This document shows positions 1 to 10,571 of a DNA stretch of 64,000 nt, one piece after another (position 1 is the stretch's first letter; each line of letters opens with the position of its first letter). Made by a program: the position numbers and the translations under genes. Below the pieces are notes generated by a model. That model was given only the letters and a program-made list of their open reading frames with translations. It was not told the DNA's origin and ran no database searches. The DNA is from Bordetella avium. Its GTDB lineage: Bacteria; Pseudomonadota; Gammaproteobacteria; Burkholderiales; Burkholderiaceae_B. Location of the stretch: NCBI RefSeq assembly GCF_034424645.1, contig NZ_CP139969.1, positions 1,302,001 to 1,366,000 on the forward strand, read 5' to 3'.

Positions 1-44
1 AAGAAAGCGCGGAAGACTGAGGCCCCTCCTCATTCGCTTTCCCT

Positions 45-584
45 ATGTGTGCTTTCCCGACCGCCAAAGAACGGCAGCGCGCGCGCCTCGAAGACGAGTT
101 TGAAACGCTGGCCAGCGAGCCTGCCGAAGTGCCGGCAGCGCGCAAGGGCCTCAGTCTCAAGGCGCGTGCGGTCGGCTATTTGTCGCGTCGAGAACATTCG
201 CGTGCTGAGTTAGCGCGCAAACTGCGCCCCTATGCCGAAAGCGCCGAAGACATCGAGACGGTGCTCGACGCCTTGCAAAAAGAGGGCTGGCAATCCAATG
301 CGCGTTTTGCACAAAGCCTGGTGCACCGTCGTGCGCCGCGCCAGGGAACGGCGCGCATTGTCCAGGAATTGCGCCAAAGCGGTGTTGACGATGCCGAGAT
401 TGCCGCGGCCAGCGCAGCTTTGCGCGCCACGGAGTACGAGCGTGCGCGGGAGGTTTGGTGTCGCCGCTACGATGAGAAACCCCAGGATCGCAACGCTTAC
501 GCTAAACAGGCCCGTTTTCTCGCGTCACGCGGCTTTGCCCATGACGTCATCCGGCGTCTTCTGGGCGACTCGCAAGACGAATAA
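45..584 (+). CDS. recX: Regulatory protein RecX
   Basis: 179-residue basic/acidic alpha-helical protein of the RecX family, which binds RecA filaments and inhibits RecA recombinase and co-protease activity in the cytoplasm. The sequence shows the tandem three-helix RecX units: one begins near residue 40 (ARAVGYLSRREHSRAEL), and the next contains VLDALQKEGWQSNARFAQSL. An in-frame stop at 18-20 means the ATG at 45 is the first usable ATG. recX commonly follows recA, so recA probably lies just left of the window; this cannot be seen here. The gene ends 12 bases before the convergent metR stop. Confidence 0.9.
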   Translation: MCAFPTAKERQRARLEDEFETLASEPAEVPAARKGLSLKARAVGYLSRREHSRAELARKLRPYAESAEDIETVLDALQKEGWQSNARFAQSLVHRRAPRQGTARIVQELRQSGVDDAEIAAASAALRATEYERAREVWCRRYDEKPQDRNAYAKQARFLASRGFAHDVIRRLLGDSQDE

Positions 585-596
585 GGTTTTCTTGCC

Positions 597-1517
597 TCAG
601 TGTTTGACGCTTTTGATGCCTGAGAGCGTCCTGAAGCAAACCTCGCGGGCAATCGTCAGAAACTCTCCGATATAAGAGGCCTCCCGGTCTTCGCTGCGCA
701 CGGTGGCGTACAGCGTGCGCCAAACGCCTTGAGGTCCCAGGCGCAGGAGTTTCAGGGGGGCGTGATTCACGTATTCGGTGACGGCCCAGTTGGGTAAGGC
801 GGCCACGCCCCGATTACTGTTGACCAGTTGCACGATGATGGGGGTGAGTTCCGCCCGCCGCAGTGCTGCGGGCTCGATATCGGCCGGGTCAAGAAACACG
901 GTAAAGATGTCGAGCCGCTGCCGGTCTACCGGATAGGTGATGAGAGTCTGGTCGGCCAGTTGTTCCGGTGTGACGTGCTTGAGTTCGGCGAGAGGGTTGT
1001 TTTCCGATACGGCCAGGACCAGCTCATAGCGAAAGAGTGGCAAGTACTCGATGGAGTCCAGCGCTTGCGGATCTGACGTGATGACCAGATCAAGATCGCC
1101 CCGGACCAGAGCCGGGAGAGGAGCGAAAGAGAAGGCTGCGGATAAGTCCAGCGCGACATCGGGCCATTGCAGTCGAAAGGCGTCTAGGGCGGGCATCAGC
1201 CATTGAAAGCAGGAGTGGCAATCGATCGCCATATGCAGGCGGCCGGTGCGCCCGGCGGCCAGGCGCTGCAACTCTCGTTCGGTCGCGCGCAGGCGTGGCA
1301 GCACTTCATCCGCTAGCGCGACTACGCGCAAGCCGGCCGTGGTCAAGCGGGCAGGACGGGTGCGGCGGTTGAGCAGGGGGGTGCCCAGGCGGGTTTCGAG
1401 GTCGCGCAGCTGGTGCGAGAGTGCAGATTGCGTCAAATGCAGCCGGTCAGCGGCTTCTTGCAGGCTGCCGCCGTCGCGGATGGCGGAGAGCGTTTCGAGG
1501 TGGCGGATTTCAAGCAT
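597..1517 (-). CDS. metR: LysR-family regulator of methionine synthesis (MetR)
   Basis: 306 residues with an N-terminal LysR winged HTH (residues 1-60, including SLQEAADRLHLTQSALSHQ) followed by a periplasmic-binding-like effector domain. It is divergent from metE across 139 bases, the classic metR-metE arrangement, so it is assigned as MetR. MetR is a homocysteine-responsive activator of metE in E. coli (family knowledge). A near-match to the MetR box lies between the two genes. Assignment of the effector is by analogy; the LysR call itself is certain. Confidence 0.88.
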   Translation of the reverse strand: MLEIRHLETLSAIRDGGSLQEAADRLHLTQSALSHQLRDLETRLGTPLLNRRTRPARLTTAGLRVVALADEVLPRLRATERELQRLAAGRTGRLHMAIDCHSCFQWLMPALDAFRLQWPDVALDLSAAFSFAPLPALVRGDLDLVITSDPQALDSIEYLPLFRYELVLAVSENNPLAELKHVTPEQLADQTLITYPVDRQRLDIFTVFLDPADIEPAALRRAELTPIIVQLVNSNRGVAALPNWAVTEYVNHAPLKLLRLGPQGVWRTLYATVRSEDREASYIGEFLTIAREVCFRTLSGIKSVKH

Positions 1518-1549
1518 GCGCTTATCGTTGGGACGAAACCCTTATTGTA

Positions 1550-1562
1550 TGAATACTTCTCA
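1550..1562. promoter_or_regulatory. Candidate MetR box
   Basis: TGAATACTTCTCA in the metR-metE intergenic region matches the E. coli MetR consensus TGAANNNNNTTCA at seven of the eight defined positions (CTCA in place of TTCA). It lies 33 bases upstream of the metR start and 95 bases upstream of the metE start. Function is inferred from position and motif. Confidence 0.45.
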
Positions 1563-1656
1563 AGTAATGCTTGTCAACATTGATTTTTATTAGCGGAGAT
1601 TTACCCGCAGAATACCGGCACGACTTGAATGTGCTTTGTCTTGACCAGGTATTCAT

Positions 1657-3957
1657 ATGACTATTACTCATAATTTGGGTTTTCCGAGGATAGGCGCCCA
1701 GCGTGAGCTGAAACGCGCCGTCGAAGCCTATTGGGCCGGCAAGCAAACCGCAGACGAATTGTTGGCCACTGGTCGTGCCTTGCGTGCTGCGCATTGGCGG
1801 CGTCAGGCGGATAGCGGCCTGCGTTTCGTGCCGGTTGGCGATTTTGCCTGGTACGACCATATCCTGGAGTGGACGACGCTGTTGGGCGCTGTACCTGCCC
1901 GTTTTGCTCAGCCTGAAACGCAGGCGGTCAGTCTGGACACCCTGTTTCGCATGGGGCGTGGCCGGGCGCCGAGCGGCAAACCCGCTGCGGCCTGCGAAAT
2001 GACCAAGTGGTTCGATACCAACTATCACTACATCGTGCCGGAACTCGTTCCGGGTCAGACCTATCGTATCGCCCGTGAGGATCTGTTTGAACAGGTCCGG
2101 GAAGCACAGGCGCTCGGCTATGCCGTCAAGCCCGTCATTCCCGGTCCGCTGACCTGGCTCTACCTGGGCAAGGGCGACGCCTTCCAGCAAGGCGCTTCCG
2201 ATGAAGACAAGCTCAAGCTGCTGGCCAATCTTCTGCCCGTCTACCAGCAGGTTCTGAAGCGTCTGGCCGATCAGGGGGTGGAGTGGGTCCAGATCGATGA
2301 GCCCATTCTGGCTCTGGATCTGCCCGCCGCGTGGCGTGATGCTTTTGGTCTAGCCTATGCGCAATTGGCGGGCAGCCCGGTCAAGGTTCTGCTGGCGACT
2401 TACTTTGACGGCCTCAAGGACAATCTGTCCACCGTGGCCAAACTGCCTGTTGCCGGTCTGCATGTGGACTTGGTGCGCGCACCGGAGCAACTGGACGACG
2501 TGGTCGAGGCGCTGCATGCCGATCAGGTGCTGTCCGCAGGAGTCATCAATGGCCGCAATGTCTGGCGCACCGATCTGGATCAGGCACTGAGGAAGCTGGA
2601 GCCGGTGGTCAGGCAACTCGGCGACCGCCTCTGGCTGGCGCCGTCGTGCTCGCTCTTGCATGTGCCGGTCGATCTGCTTGCCGAGACCGAACTAGATGCC
2701 GAGCTCAAAAGCTGGCTGTCGTTCGCCTCTCAAAAGCTCGACGAGTTGAGCTTGTTGGGCCGTGCGCTGGATGGCGACAGTTCGCAAGCGGTGCAAGAGG
2801 GGCTGGCGGCGCAGCGTGCCGCGCTGGCCGCTCGCCGCTCGTCGCCACGGATTCATAATCCGGCTGTCGGTCGCCGCATGGCGGCTTCGGAGCAGGTCTC
2901 ACGTGACCGCGCGCCGTTCGCAGAGCGTATCCGGCAGCAGCAGGCGCGTTTGAATTTGCCCCCCTTCCCGACCACCACCATCGGTTCCTTCCCGCAGACG
3001 GCGGAAATCCGTGGGTTGCGCCGTGACTGGAAGTCGGGCGCCTTGAGCGATTCCACTTACGAAGCCCTGATTCGCAAGGAAATCGAAGCGGTCATTCGTT
3101 TTCAGGAGAAAGTAGGGCTGGACGTTCTGGTTCATGGCGAACCCGAGCGTAATGATATGGTCGAGTACTTCGGCGAGCTGCTGGCCGGTTTTGCCTTCAC
3201 CAAGAACGGTTGGGTGCAAAGCTATGGATCGCGTTGCGTGAAGCCGCCGATCATTTTCGGTGACGTGGCCCGCCCCGCGCCGATGACAGTGGGGTGGTCT
3301 TCGTATGCGCAGTCGTTGACCGACAAACCTGTCAAGGGCATGTTGACGGGCCCGGTCACCATTTTGCAATGGTCCTTCGTCCGTGACGACCAGCCGCGCG
3401 AGGCCACATGTCGCCAGTTGGCGCTGGCCTTGCGCGACGAAGTGCTCGATCTGGAAAAGGCGGGCGTCAAGGTGATCCAGATCGACGAGCCTGCGATCCG
3501 GGAAGGTCTGCCGCTGCGTCGCGCCGATTGGCAAGCCTACCTGGACTGGGCCGTAGATTGCTTCCGATTGAGCACGGCCGGCGTGGCGGATGATACCCAG
3601 ATCCACACGCATATGTGCTACTCGGAGTTCAACGACATTATCGAATCCATTGCTGCGATGGATGCCGACGTGATCACGATCGAGACCTCGCGCTCCAATA
3701 TGGAGCTGCTAAAGGCCTTTGAGGATTTCCATTATCCCAACGATATCGGTCCTGGTGTGTATGACATTCATTCGCCCAACGTACCTGACGTGGACTGGAT
3801 GGTTGGCCTCATGCAAAAGGCGGGGGCCAACCTGTCCAAGGAGCGTTTGTGGGTCAATCCTGATTGCGGTTTGAAGACCCGTGCCTGGCCTGAAACCGAG
3901 GCTGCCCTAATCAGCATGGTTCAGGCGGCTCGCACGCTGCGCCAGGCGACTTCCTGA
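1657..3957 (+). CDS. metE: Cobalamin-independent methionine synthase
   Basis: 766-residue 5-methyltetrahydropteroyltriglutamate-homocysteine methyltransferase, normal length for MetE. It transfers the methyl group from methyl-THF-triglutamate to homocysteine using zinc. Two homologous halves are visible: an N-terminal half starting [18 protein letters not shown] and a C-terminal catalytic half starting around residue 435 ([12 protein letters not shown]). Zinc ligands are recognisable in HTHMCYSEF (His and Cys), a downstream Glu, and the second Cys in NPDCGLKTR. The ATG at 1657 is followed directly by the conserved N terminus. It is divergent from metR and probably activated by it. Confidence 0.97.
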   Translation: MTITHNLGFPRIGAQRELKRAVEAYWAGKQTADELLATGRALRAAHWRRQADSGLRFVPVGDFAWYDHILEWTTLLGAVPARFAQPETQAVSLDTLFRMGRGRAPSGKPAAACEMTKWFDTNYHYIVPELVPGQTYRIAREDLFEQVREAQALGYAVKPVIPGPLTWLYLGKGDAFQQGASDEDKLKLLANLLPVYQQVLKRLADQGVEWVQIDEPILALDLPAAWRDAFGLAYAQLAGSPVKVLLATYFDGLKDNLSTVAKLPVAGLHVDLVRAPEQLDDVVEALHADQVLSAGVINGRNVWRTDLDQALRKLEPVVRQLGDRLWLAPSCSLLHVPVDLLAETELDAELKSWLSFASQKLDELSLLGRALDGDSSQAVQEGLAAQRAALAARRSSPRIHNPAVGRRMAASEQVSRDRAPFAERIRQQQARLNLPPFPTTTIGSFPQTAEIRGLRRDWKSGALSDSTYEALIRKEIEAVIRFQEKVGLDVLVHGEPERNDMVEYFGELLAGFAFTKNGWVQSYGSRCVKPPIIFGDVARPAPMTVGWSSYAQSLTDKPVKGMLTGPVTILQWSFVRDDQPREATCRQLALALRDEVLDLEKAGVKVIQIDEPAIREGLPLRRADWQAYLDWAVDCFRLSTAGVADDTQIHTHMCYSEFNDIIESIAAMDADVITIETSRSNMELLKAFEDFHYPNDIGPGVYDIHSPNVPDVDWMVGLMQKAGANLSKERLWVNPDCGLKTRAWPETEAALISMVQAARTLRQATS

Positions 3958-3980
3958 TTGCTTGGCTTGACGGTTTTGCA

Positions 3981-4006
3981 TGGCCCACGCCGTCCGGCGT
4001 GGGCCA
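3981..4006 (+). terminator. Hairpin after metE
   Basis: Perfect 11-bp stem (TGGCCCACGCC/GGCGTGGGCCA) with a 4-base loop, 24 bases after the metE stop. The following bases are TTGCCGCC, so the U-tract is poor; it may be a weak intrinsic or Rho-assisted terminator. Confidence 0.5.
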
Positions 4007-4090
4007 TTGCCGCCAGCGGGACGGTGGTTTAGCCGGTTTCCTGGCATGCGAGCTTAAACCGCTTGCCGGAATCGCTTTTTTTGCACTGCG

Positions 4091-4109
4091 CAATGACGTC
4101 GCGTCATTG
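4091..4109. promoter_or_regulatory. Inverted repeat upstream of the DUF2889 gene
   Basis: CAATGAC-GTCGC-GTCATTG is a perfect 7-bp inverted repeat with a 5-base centre, about 24 bases upstream of a TATACT -10-like sequence (4133-4138). The position suits an operator, though a hairpin is equally possible. No regulator is identified. Confidence 0.35.
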
Positions 4110-4174
4110 GGAGGGGCTGCGTTATACTTTGGGGGTTTTGCTGCCTTAAGCTCAAAGCTGCCTACAGGCCCTCC

Positions 4175-4777
4175 ATGCCTTTGCCTTCGCCCGATGTCTC
4201 TCGTCATCCTTTGCACACGCGTTCTATACGCGTGCAGAGCTATGGGCGCGAAGATGGGCTGTATGACCTCGAAGCCGAGCTCATCGACATCAAGGGCTAC
4301 GATTTTCCGAAGCGCAATGGAGAGATCTTCAAGGCGGGCGACCCGATCCATCACTTGCATTTGCGCATCACCATAGACGAGCAATTCAATATCGTGGCGG
4401 CCATCGCTGTCTACGATGCCGCTCCCTATGGCGCCGCCTGTACGGAGATAGACGAGGCTTATGGCGGCCTGGTTGGCTTGAACCTCCTGAAAGGGTTTCG
4501 TAACCGGGTCAAAGAGCGTTTCGGGCGTGTGCAGGGTTGTACCCACATGACCGAGCTTTCCCAGGTCTTGCCCACGGCAGCGGTTCAGACGATGGCCAAC
4601 CGCCGGCGCGAAACCGTCAATGAGGATCAGCGTCCCTTCCAGTTGGATGGCTGTCATGCATTGCGCACAGACGGGATCGTCGTGCTTGAGTACTATCCCC
4701 GGTGGTACACGGGGGATGACGCGCAAGATATGGCTGACGCGACATCCGAGTCACCTTCTTTTTCTCATTCGTCCTGA
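4175..4777 (+). CDS. DUF2889 domain protein
   Basis: 200 residues. The pattern RHPLHTRSIRVQSYGREDGLYDLEAELID near the N terminus and the later CTHMTEL motif are characteristic of the DUF2889 family, whose biochemical role is not established. There is no signal peptide or membrane segment, so it is probably cytoplasmic. It stands alone between metE and sucC and ends 10 bases before sucC, so transcripts may read into sucCD. A TATACT -10-like box at 4133-4138 and the inverted repeat at 4091-4109 lie upstream. The ATG at 4175 is the first good start but has no clear Shine-Dalgarno. Confidence 0.75.
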   Translation: MPLPSPDVSRHPLHTRSIRVQSYGREDGLYDLEAELIDIKGYDFPKRNGEIFKAGDPIHHLHLRITIDEQFNIVAAIAVYDAAPYGAACTEIDEAYGGLVGLNLLKGFRNRVKERFGRVQGCTHMTELSQVLPTAAVQTMANRRRETVNEDQRPFQLDGCHALRTDGIVVLEYYPRWYTGDDAQDMADATSESPSFSHSS

Positions 4778-4787
4778 CAGGTAACAC

Positions 4788-5948
<1,161 letters not shown>

Positions 5949-5969
5949 TAAATTGCCAAGGATTCACAA

Positions 5970-6851
5970 ATGTCGATTCTGATCAACAAGGACACCAAAG
6001 TCATCACCCAGGGCATCACGGGCAAGACGGGGCAGTTCCACACCCGTATGTGCCGTGACTATGCCAATGGCAAGGCCGCTTTTGTGGCGGGTGTGAACCC
6101 CAAGAAGGCCGGCGAAGACTTTGAAGGCATTCCCATCTACGCCTCGGTGAAGGATGCCAAGGACGATACCGGCGCCACCGTGTCGGTCATCTATGTGCCG
6201 CCCGCGGGCGCCGCTGCCGCCATCTGGGAAGCTGTCGAAGCCGAACTGGCTCTGGTGGTTTGCATTACCGAAGGCATCCCGGTCCGTGACATGCTGGAAG
6301 TCAAGAACCGCATGCGCGAAAAGGGCAGCAAGACGCTGCTGCTGGGCCCCAACTGCCCCGGCCTGATCACGCCTGACGAAATCAAGATCGGCATCATGCC
6401 CGGTCACATCCACCGCAAGGGTCGTATCGGCATCGTCAGCCGCTCCGGCACGCTGACGTACGAAGCCGTGGCGCAAGTCACTGAACTGGGCCTGGGCCAA
6501 TCCAGCGCCGTGGGTATCGGTGGTGACCCGATCAACGGTCTGAAGCACGTTGATGTGCTCAAGCTCTTCAATGACGATCCCGAAACCGACGCTGTCATCA
6601 TGATCGGTGAAATCGGTGGTCCGGATGAAGTTGCTGCGGCCGAGTGGGCCAAGGACAACATGAAGAAACCGGTGGTTGGCTTTATCGCTGGCGTTACCGC
6701 CCCTCCGGGAAAGCGCATGGGTCACGCTGGCGCACTGATCTCAGGTGGCGCCGACACGGCCGATGCCAAGCTGGAAGTCATGGAAGCCTGCGGCATCAAG
6801 ACCACGCGCAACCCCTCTGAAATGGGCAAGCTGCTGAAGTCGGTGCTGTAA
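5970..6851 (+). CDS. sucD: Succinyl-CoA synthetase alpha subunit
   Basis: 293 residues. This subunit carries the CoA-binding Rossmann fold ([19 protein letters not shown]) and the phosphohistidine in the loop [10 protein letters not shown] near residue 250. It partners with the SucC product in the TCA cycle. A strong intrinsic terminator starts 24 bases after the stop, closing the sucCD unit. Confidence 0.98.
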   Translation: MSILINKDTKVITQGITGKTGQFHTRMCRDYANGKAAFVAGVNPKKAGEDFEGIPIYASVKDAKDDTGATVSVIYVPPAGAAAAIWEAVEAELALVVCITEGIPVRDMLEVKNRMREKGSKTLLLGPNCPGLITPDEIKIGIMPGHIHRKGRIGIVSRSGTLTYEAVAQVTELGLGQSSAVGIGGDPINGLKHVDVLKLFNDDPETDAVIMIGEIGGPDEVAAAEWAKDNMKKPVVGFIAGVTAPPGKRMGHAGALISGGADTADAKLEVMEACGIKTTRNPSEMGKLLKSVL

Positions 6852-6875
6852 TTCGGCTCAAGCGCATTGCGCAGG

Positions 6876-6904
6876 AAACCCGCCCATGTGGCGGGTTTTT
6901 TTTG
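6876..6904 (+). terminator. Intrinsic terminator of sucCD
   Basis: AAACCCGCC-CATGT-GGCGGGTTT stem-loop (9-bp perfect stem) running into eight or more consecutive T residues. This is a textbook Rho-independent terminator. Confidence 0.93.
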
Positions 6905-6965
6905 GCGCTTAGGGCTTGTGCTCCCATGGGCTGGCGGCTCTTGCCATTTCCTAGGCCAAAGAAAG

Positions 6966-6993
6966 TTTTAAGACAGAACTTAGAAACTATAAT
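6966..6993 (+). promoter_or_regulatory. Candidate sigma70 promoter for the first terC gene
   Basis: A perfect TATAAT at 6988-6993 is preceded, 16 bases away, by a weak TTTTAA -35 (6966-6971). It would give a leader of about 130 bases before the TerC-family start at 7129. No recognisable riboswitch consensus was seen in that leader. Confidence 0.45.
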
Positions 6994-7128
6994 GAAAGGT
7001 TGCGGCGTTATGCGCCTCATTCATTCGCGCACTGAAAAACAAGGCTGTCCTGGCTCGTGGGAAAGAGGGATGGCGGGCGCATGTTGGACACTTATAACTC
7101 CTAGGGGATCATTCTAGGAAAGAGAGGC

Positions 7129-7827
7129 ATGGAACTCAGTTCTGCTGCATTCTGGATCGCATTGCTCCAGATCATTTGGGTCAATATTCTGCTGTCGGGC
7201 GACAACGCCGTGGTGATCGCGCTCGCAGCCCGCTCGCTGCCGCCGCATCAGCAGAAAAAAGCGATCGTCGTTGGTTCGGCCGCGGCGATCATCATGCGTA
7301 TCGTGCTCACGCTCGTGGCGGCGCAACTGCTGTTGCTGCCCTGGTTGAAGCTGATCGGCGCGCTGTTGCTGGTCTATATTGGCGTCACCTTGCTGCTGCC
7401 CGAGGGGGATGAAGACGGGGCTGGCAAAGAGAACGGCAACCTGCTCACCGCGATCCGCACCATCATGATTGCCGACCTCGTCATGAGCCTGGACAACGTC
7501 GTTGCCGTCGCTGCGGCGGCCATGGGCGACACGACCCTGCTGGTGCTAGGCTTGGCGATCAGTATTCCATTGGTGATTTTCGGCAGCACCCTGTTGCTCA
7601 AGGTCATCGAGCGCTTTCCGCTTATCGTCTGGGTGGGCGCCGCGCTTCTTGGCTTTATCGCGGGTGAGTTGCTGGTTGGCGATCCGGCTCTGCATGATGC
7701 GGTTGAGCGTATTGACGCTGTCCTGGGCGTAACGCAACATCAATTTGCCTTGATGTGCGGCGCTGTCGGAGCAGTGCTTGTTTTGGCAATAGGAAAGTTT
7801 TTCCTCATGCGCCAGCAAGCTGACTGA
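7129..7827 (+). CDS. TerC/YjbE-family integral membrane protein (first copy)
   Basis: 232 residues with about seven hydrophobic segments and the TerC signature LSGDNAVVIALAARSLP at 22-40, repeated around SLDNVVAVAAAAMG (two-fold pseudo-repeat). TerC-family proteins are implicated in metal (often Mn2+) export or handling and in tellurite resistance operons; the ligand is not determined here. It is followed 125 bases downstream by a paralogue. AGGAAAGAGAGGC ahead of the ATG at 7129 provides the ribosome-binding site. Confidence 0.88.
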   Translation: MELSSAAFWIALLQIIWVNILLSGDNAVVIALAARSLPPHQQKKAIVVGSAAAIIMRIVLTLVAAQLLLLPWLKLIGALLLVYIGVTLLLPEGDEDGAGKENGNLLTAIRTIMIADLVMSLDNVVAVAAAAMGDTTLLVLGLAISIPLVIFGSTLLLKVIERFPLIVWVGAALLGFIAGELLVGDPALHDAVERIDAVLGVTQHQFALMCGAVGAVLVLAIGKFFLMRQQAD

Positions 7828-7952
7828 AAGCTGAACTACAATAGAGGGTTGAGCCTAGCCTTCCCGTGGGGAGGGCGGCCGCCCCGGCCGGTATTTTGTC
7901 TGTGTGGCGGTGACTGGTGACATATATCTAAGAACGCCAATGGGAGCGACAA

Positions 7953-8681
7953 GTGCTTGAGTTTTTCCAGACCCTTAGTTGGGCAGCTGTCTTTCAGATC
8001 ATCCTGATCGATATTCTGCTGGGCGGCGATAACGCGGTGGTCATCGCGCTCGCTTGCCGCAATTTGCCGCACAAGCAACGCATGCAGGGCATATTGTGGG
8101 GGACTGCAGGCGCCATCATCTTGCGCGTGGTGCTGATCGGCTTCGCCCTGACCCTGCTCAATATTCCTTTCCTGAAGATTGTCGGAGGCCTTCTGTTGCT
8201 CTGGATCGGCATCAAGTTGCTGGTGCCTGAAGAGGATGGCCACGGCAACATCAAGGGTGGCACCTCGATCTGGGCGGCGGTCAAGACCATTATCGTGGCG
8301 GACTTCGTCATGAGCCTGGACAATGTGATTGCCATCGCCGGCGCGGCTCAAAACGCCCATGCCGACCACCAGATCGGTCTGGTGGCATTCGGTTTGATCG
8401 TCAGTGTGCCCATCATCATCTGGGGCAGTACGCTGGTCCTCAAGCTCATTGACCGCTTCCCGATGGTTGTCATGTTTGGCGCTGCGCTGCTGGGTTGGAT
8501 TGCCGGCGGCATGCTGATTACAGACGTCTTTGTGGTGAATCAAATTGGCGAACAGCCGCAGATGGTTAAAATCGCCGTAGAAGTCATCGGCGCTCTGCTG
8601 GTCATTGTCATTGGACGCTGGCTGGCAAGCCGCAAGCAACACCTTGCCAAGGAAGCCACTCATGAGTCTACGCAAGACTGA
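7953..8681 (+). CDS. TerC/YjbE-family integral membrane protein (second copy)
   Basis: 242 residues, the same architecture as its upstream neighbour: LGGDNAVVIALACRNLP near residue 25 and MSLDNVIAIAGAAQ in the second half, with conserved Asp residues in the membrane. It probably arose by tandem duplication. The start is taken as GTG at 7953, preceded by GGGAGCGACAA. The last 20 bases overlap a small membrane-peptide frame. GC-rich inverted repeats lie in the 125-base gap to the first copy. Confidence 0.87.
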   Translation: MLEFFQTLSWAAVFQIILIDILLGGDNAVVIALACRNLPHKQRMQGILWGTAGAIILRVVLIGFALTLLNIPFLKIVGGLLLLWIGIKLLVPEEDGHGNIKGGTSIWAAVKTIIVADFVMSLDNVIAIAGAAQNAHADHQIGLVAFGLIVSVPIIIWGSTLVLKLIDRFPMVVMFGAALLGWIAGGMLITDVFVVNQIGEQPQMVKIAVEVIGALLVIVIGRWLASRKQHLAKEATHESTQD

Positions 8682-8784
8682 AAATCAGCAACAATCCGAA
8701 TCAGGCCTGAGCTTGCTACAAGGTCTGTTCGTTCTGGCAATCATTGGTGTGGTGACTACCGTCATCGTCTCGTCTTTCCTCTGA
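8662..8784 (+). CDS. Small single-pass membrane peptide (40 aa)
   Basis: A 40-codon frame starting ATG AGT CTA with a polar Gln/Glu-rich head and one hydrophobic helix (LFVLAIIGVVTTVIVSSFL, residues 22-40) reaching to the C terminus. It is preceded by AAGGAAGCC inside the 3' end of the second terC gene, overlaps it by 20 bases, and ends 9 bases before hemC. The position and composition suggest a genuine small protein co-transcribed with terC; no family is recognised. Confidence 0.55.
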   Translation: MSLRKTENQQQSESGLSLLQGLFVLAIIGVVTTVIVSSFL

Positions 8785-8793
8785 AGTCGACAC

Positions 8794-9738
8794 GTGACCC
8801 TGCCCCAACGCCTGGTAATTGCTACCCGCGCCAGCCGGCTTGCCCTATGGCAAGCCGAGCATGTGCGTGACAGACTGCGTGACTTGTATCCGGCCTGTGC
8901 CGTCGAGCTTCTTACCCTGACCACCCGGGGCGATCAGATTCTTGATCGCTCGCTCTCCAAAGTGGGGGGTAAGGGCTTGTTCGTCAAAGAGCTCGAGCAT
9001 GCTTTGCTTGACGGCCGCGCCGATCTGGCCGTGCATTCTCTGAAGGATGTGCCGGTCGATATACAAGCGCCTTTCGCCCTGAGCACCGTGCTCGAGCGTG
9101 CCGATCCGCGCGATGCCTTTGTTTCAGCGCGCTATGCTTCGCTCGACGCTTTGCCTGTCGGGGCTGTCGTGGGAACCTCCAGCCTGCGCCGAGAGGCGCA
9201 GATCCGAGCGGCTCGTCCGGATCTGGTCGTCAGGCCTTTGCGTGGCAATCTTGATACCCGGCTGGGCAAGCTGGATCGCGGCGAATACGATGCCGTCGTT
9301 TTGGCGGCAGCGGGCCTGGAGCGCATCGGTTATGGCGATCGTATTCGCGCACGTCTGGCGCCTGCTCAAAGTTTGCCTGCCGCCGGACAGGGCGCGCTGG
9401 GTATCGAAATCCGCGATGACCGTGACGACATGCGAGCGTGGCTGGCCCCTCTGTCCGATGCCAGCACTACCGCCTGCGTCAGCGCCGAGCGTGCGGTCTC
9501 GCGCGCCTTGGGCGGCTCCTGCCAGGTGCCTATCGGCGCTTATGCCGAGTTGCATGGGCAGACCCTGCGTATCGATGCCCTGGTTGCCTCTCCCGATGGC
9601 CGCCGCATCCTGAGGGCTTCGCGGCTAGGGCCTGTGGCCGAGGCCGATTCTCTGGGTATGGCGGTAGCCCATGATTTGTTGGCTCAGGGCGGCGACGCCA
9701 TTCTTGCCGAGCTGCTACAGGACGACGCAGCGTCTTGA
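8794..9738 (+). CDS. hemC: Porphobilinogen deaminase (hydroxymethylbilane synthase)
   Basis: 314 residues. It polymerises four porphobilinogen molecules to hydroxymethylbilane on a covalently bound dipyrromethane cofactor. Family motifs seen: [16 protein letters not shown] at the N terminus, [34 protein letters not shown] and [13 protein letters not shown], which holds the cofactor-binding Cys. Start is GTG at 8794. It overlaps or abuts hemD, giving translational coupling within hemCDXY. Confidence 0.96.
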   Translation: MTLPQRLVIATRASRLALWQAEHVRDRLRDLYPACAVELLTLTTRGDQILDRSLSKVGGKGLFVKELEHALLDGRADLAVHSLKDVPVDIQAPFALSTVLERADPRDAFVSARYASLDALPVGAVVGTSSLRREAQIRAARPDLVVRPLRGNLDTRLGKLDRGEYDAVVLAAAGLERIGYGDRIRARLAPAQSLPAAGQGALGIEIRDDRDDMRAWLAPLSDASTTACVSAERAVSRALGGSCQVPIGAYAELHGQTLRIDALVASPDGRRILRASRLGPVAEADSLGMAVAHDLLAQGGDAILAELLQDDAAS

Positions 9739-9755
9739 CGGCTTCAGGGGGCGTG

Positions 9756-10535
9756 ATGTCACCTTTGGCGGTGCTAACTCGGCCCGAGGGCCGCAACGAA
9801 GCCCTGGCTGGGCGTCTGCGCGCGGCTGGCTGGGAGGTGTGCGTGCTGCCCGCCTTGCGGATCGTGGCTCTGCCGGCGCCGCGGGCGCCACGCCCGGAAG
9901 ACTACGACCTAGTGGTGTTTGTCTCCGGGAACGCCGCAAGGCTTTATCTCAAGCAGGTGTATGCCAGCGCCGGCGCCTGGCCGGCCGCCACGGTGGCCGC
10001 CACGGTGGGCCCAGGCAGCGCTCAGGCCCTGTTTGAGTCGGGATATTTTGGCGCGAATACAACAGTTTTGTATCCCGATATCAGCGCGCCGACGCACGAT
10101 TCCGAAGCGCTATGGCAGGTTTTGTCAGCGCAGGGCGCTCTGCCGCGCCGAGTTTTGCTGGTGCGGGGCACGCAGGGCCGGAATTGGCTGGCGGAGCGTT
10201 TGCGTGAGGCCGGCGCGCAGGTCACGGCTTACGCTGCCTATCAGCGTTTGCCCGCCCAATGGGACGCCGCCACGCTAGACGCCCTGCGCGCCTGGGCGCG
10301 ACAAGGCCGTGTGGCCACGTGGTTGTTGACCAGCGGCGAGAGTATCGATGCGGTGGCCGCTCAGATAGCACGGGCGGATTTGCTGTCATGGTGGCGCAAC
10401 TGCCGTTACGTCATTACACATCCGGTATTGCGCGGCCGGCTCACACTGTCCTTCGCTGGCGAGGGCAGTGCCGCAATGGTAAAAGAATGCATGCCTGCTG
10501 ATGAGGCGATATTCGAGGCCTTTGGTGCTGCGTAG
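9756..10535 (+). CDS. hemD: Uroporphyrinogen-III synthase
   Basis: 259 residues from the ATG at 9756, chosen because CAGGGGG sits 5 bases upstream and the HemD N terminus (SPLAVLTRPEGRNEALAGRL) begins there; the frame is open back to a TTG at 9735 that would overlap the hemC stop. The enzyme cyclises hydroxymethylbilane with inversion of ring D. The sequence is loosely conserved as usual for HemD, but VLPALRIV, the FVSGNAARL segment and LTSGESIDAV are typical. It lies between hemC and hemX, which supports the call. Confidence 0.9.
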   Translation: MSPLAVLTRPEGRNEALAGRLRAAGWEVCVLPALRIVALPAPRAPRPEDYDLVVFVSGNAARLYLKQVYASAGAWPAATVAATVGPGSAQALFESGYFGANTTVLYPDISAPTHDSEALWQVLSAQGALPRRVLLVRGTQGRNWLAERLREAGAQVTAYAAYQRLPAQWDAATLDALRAWARQGRVATWLLTSGESIDAVAAQIARADLLSWWRNCRYVITHPVLRGRLTLSFAGEGSAAMVKECMPADEAIFEAFGAA

Positions 10536-10571
10536 TCGTCGTTTCATGCCATCAACGAATACAATCGCGTC

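Noticed and set aside
7030..7128. Possible Mn2+ (yybP-ykoY) riboswitch ahead of the first TerC gene
   Set aside because: TerC genes often have one, but the conserved GGGGAGUAG-type core and its pairing partner were not found in 6905-7128 or in 7828-7952.
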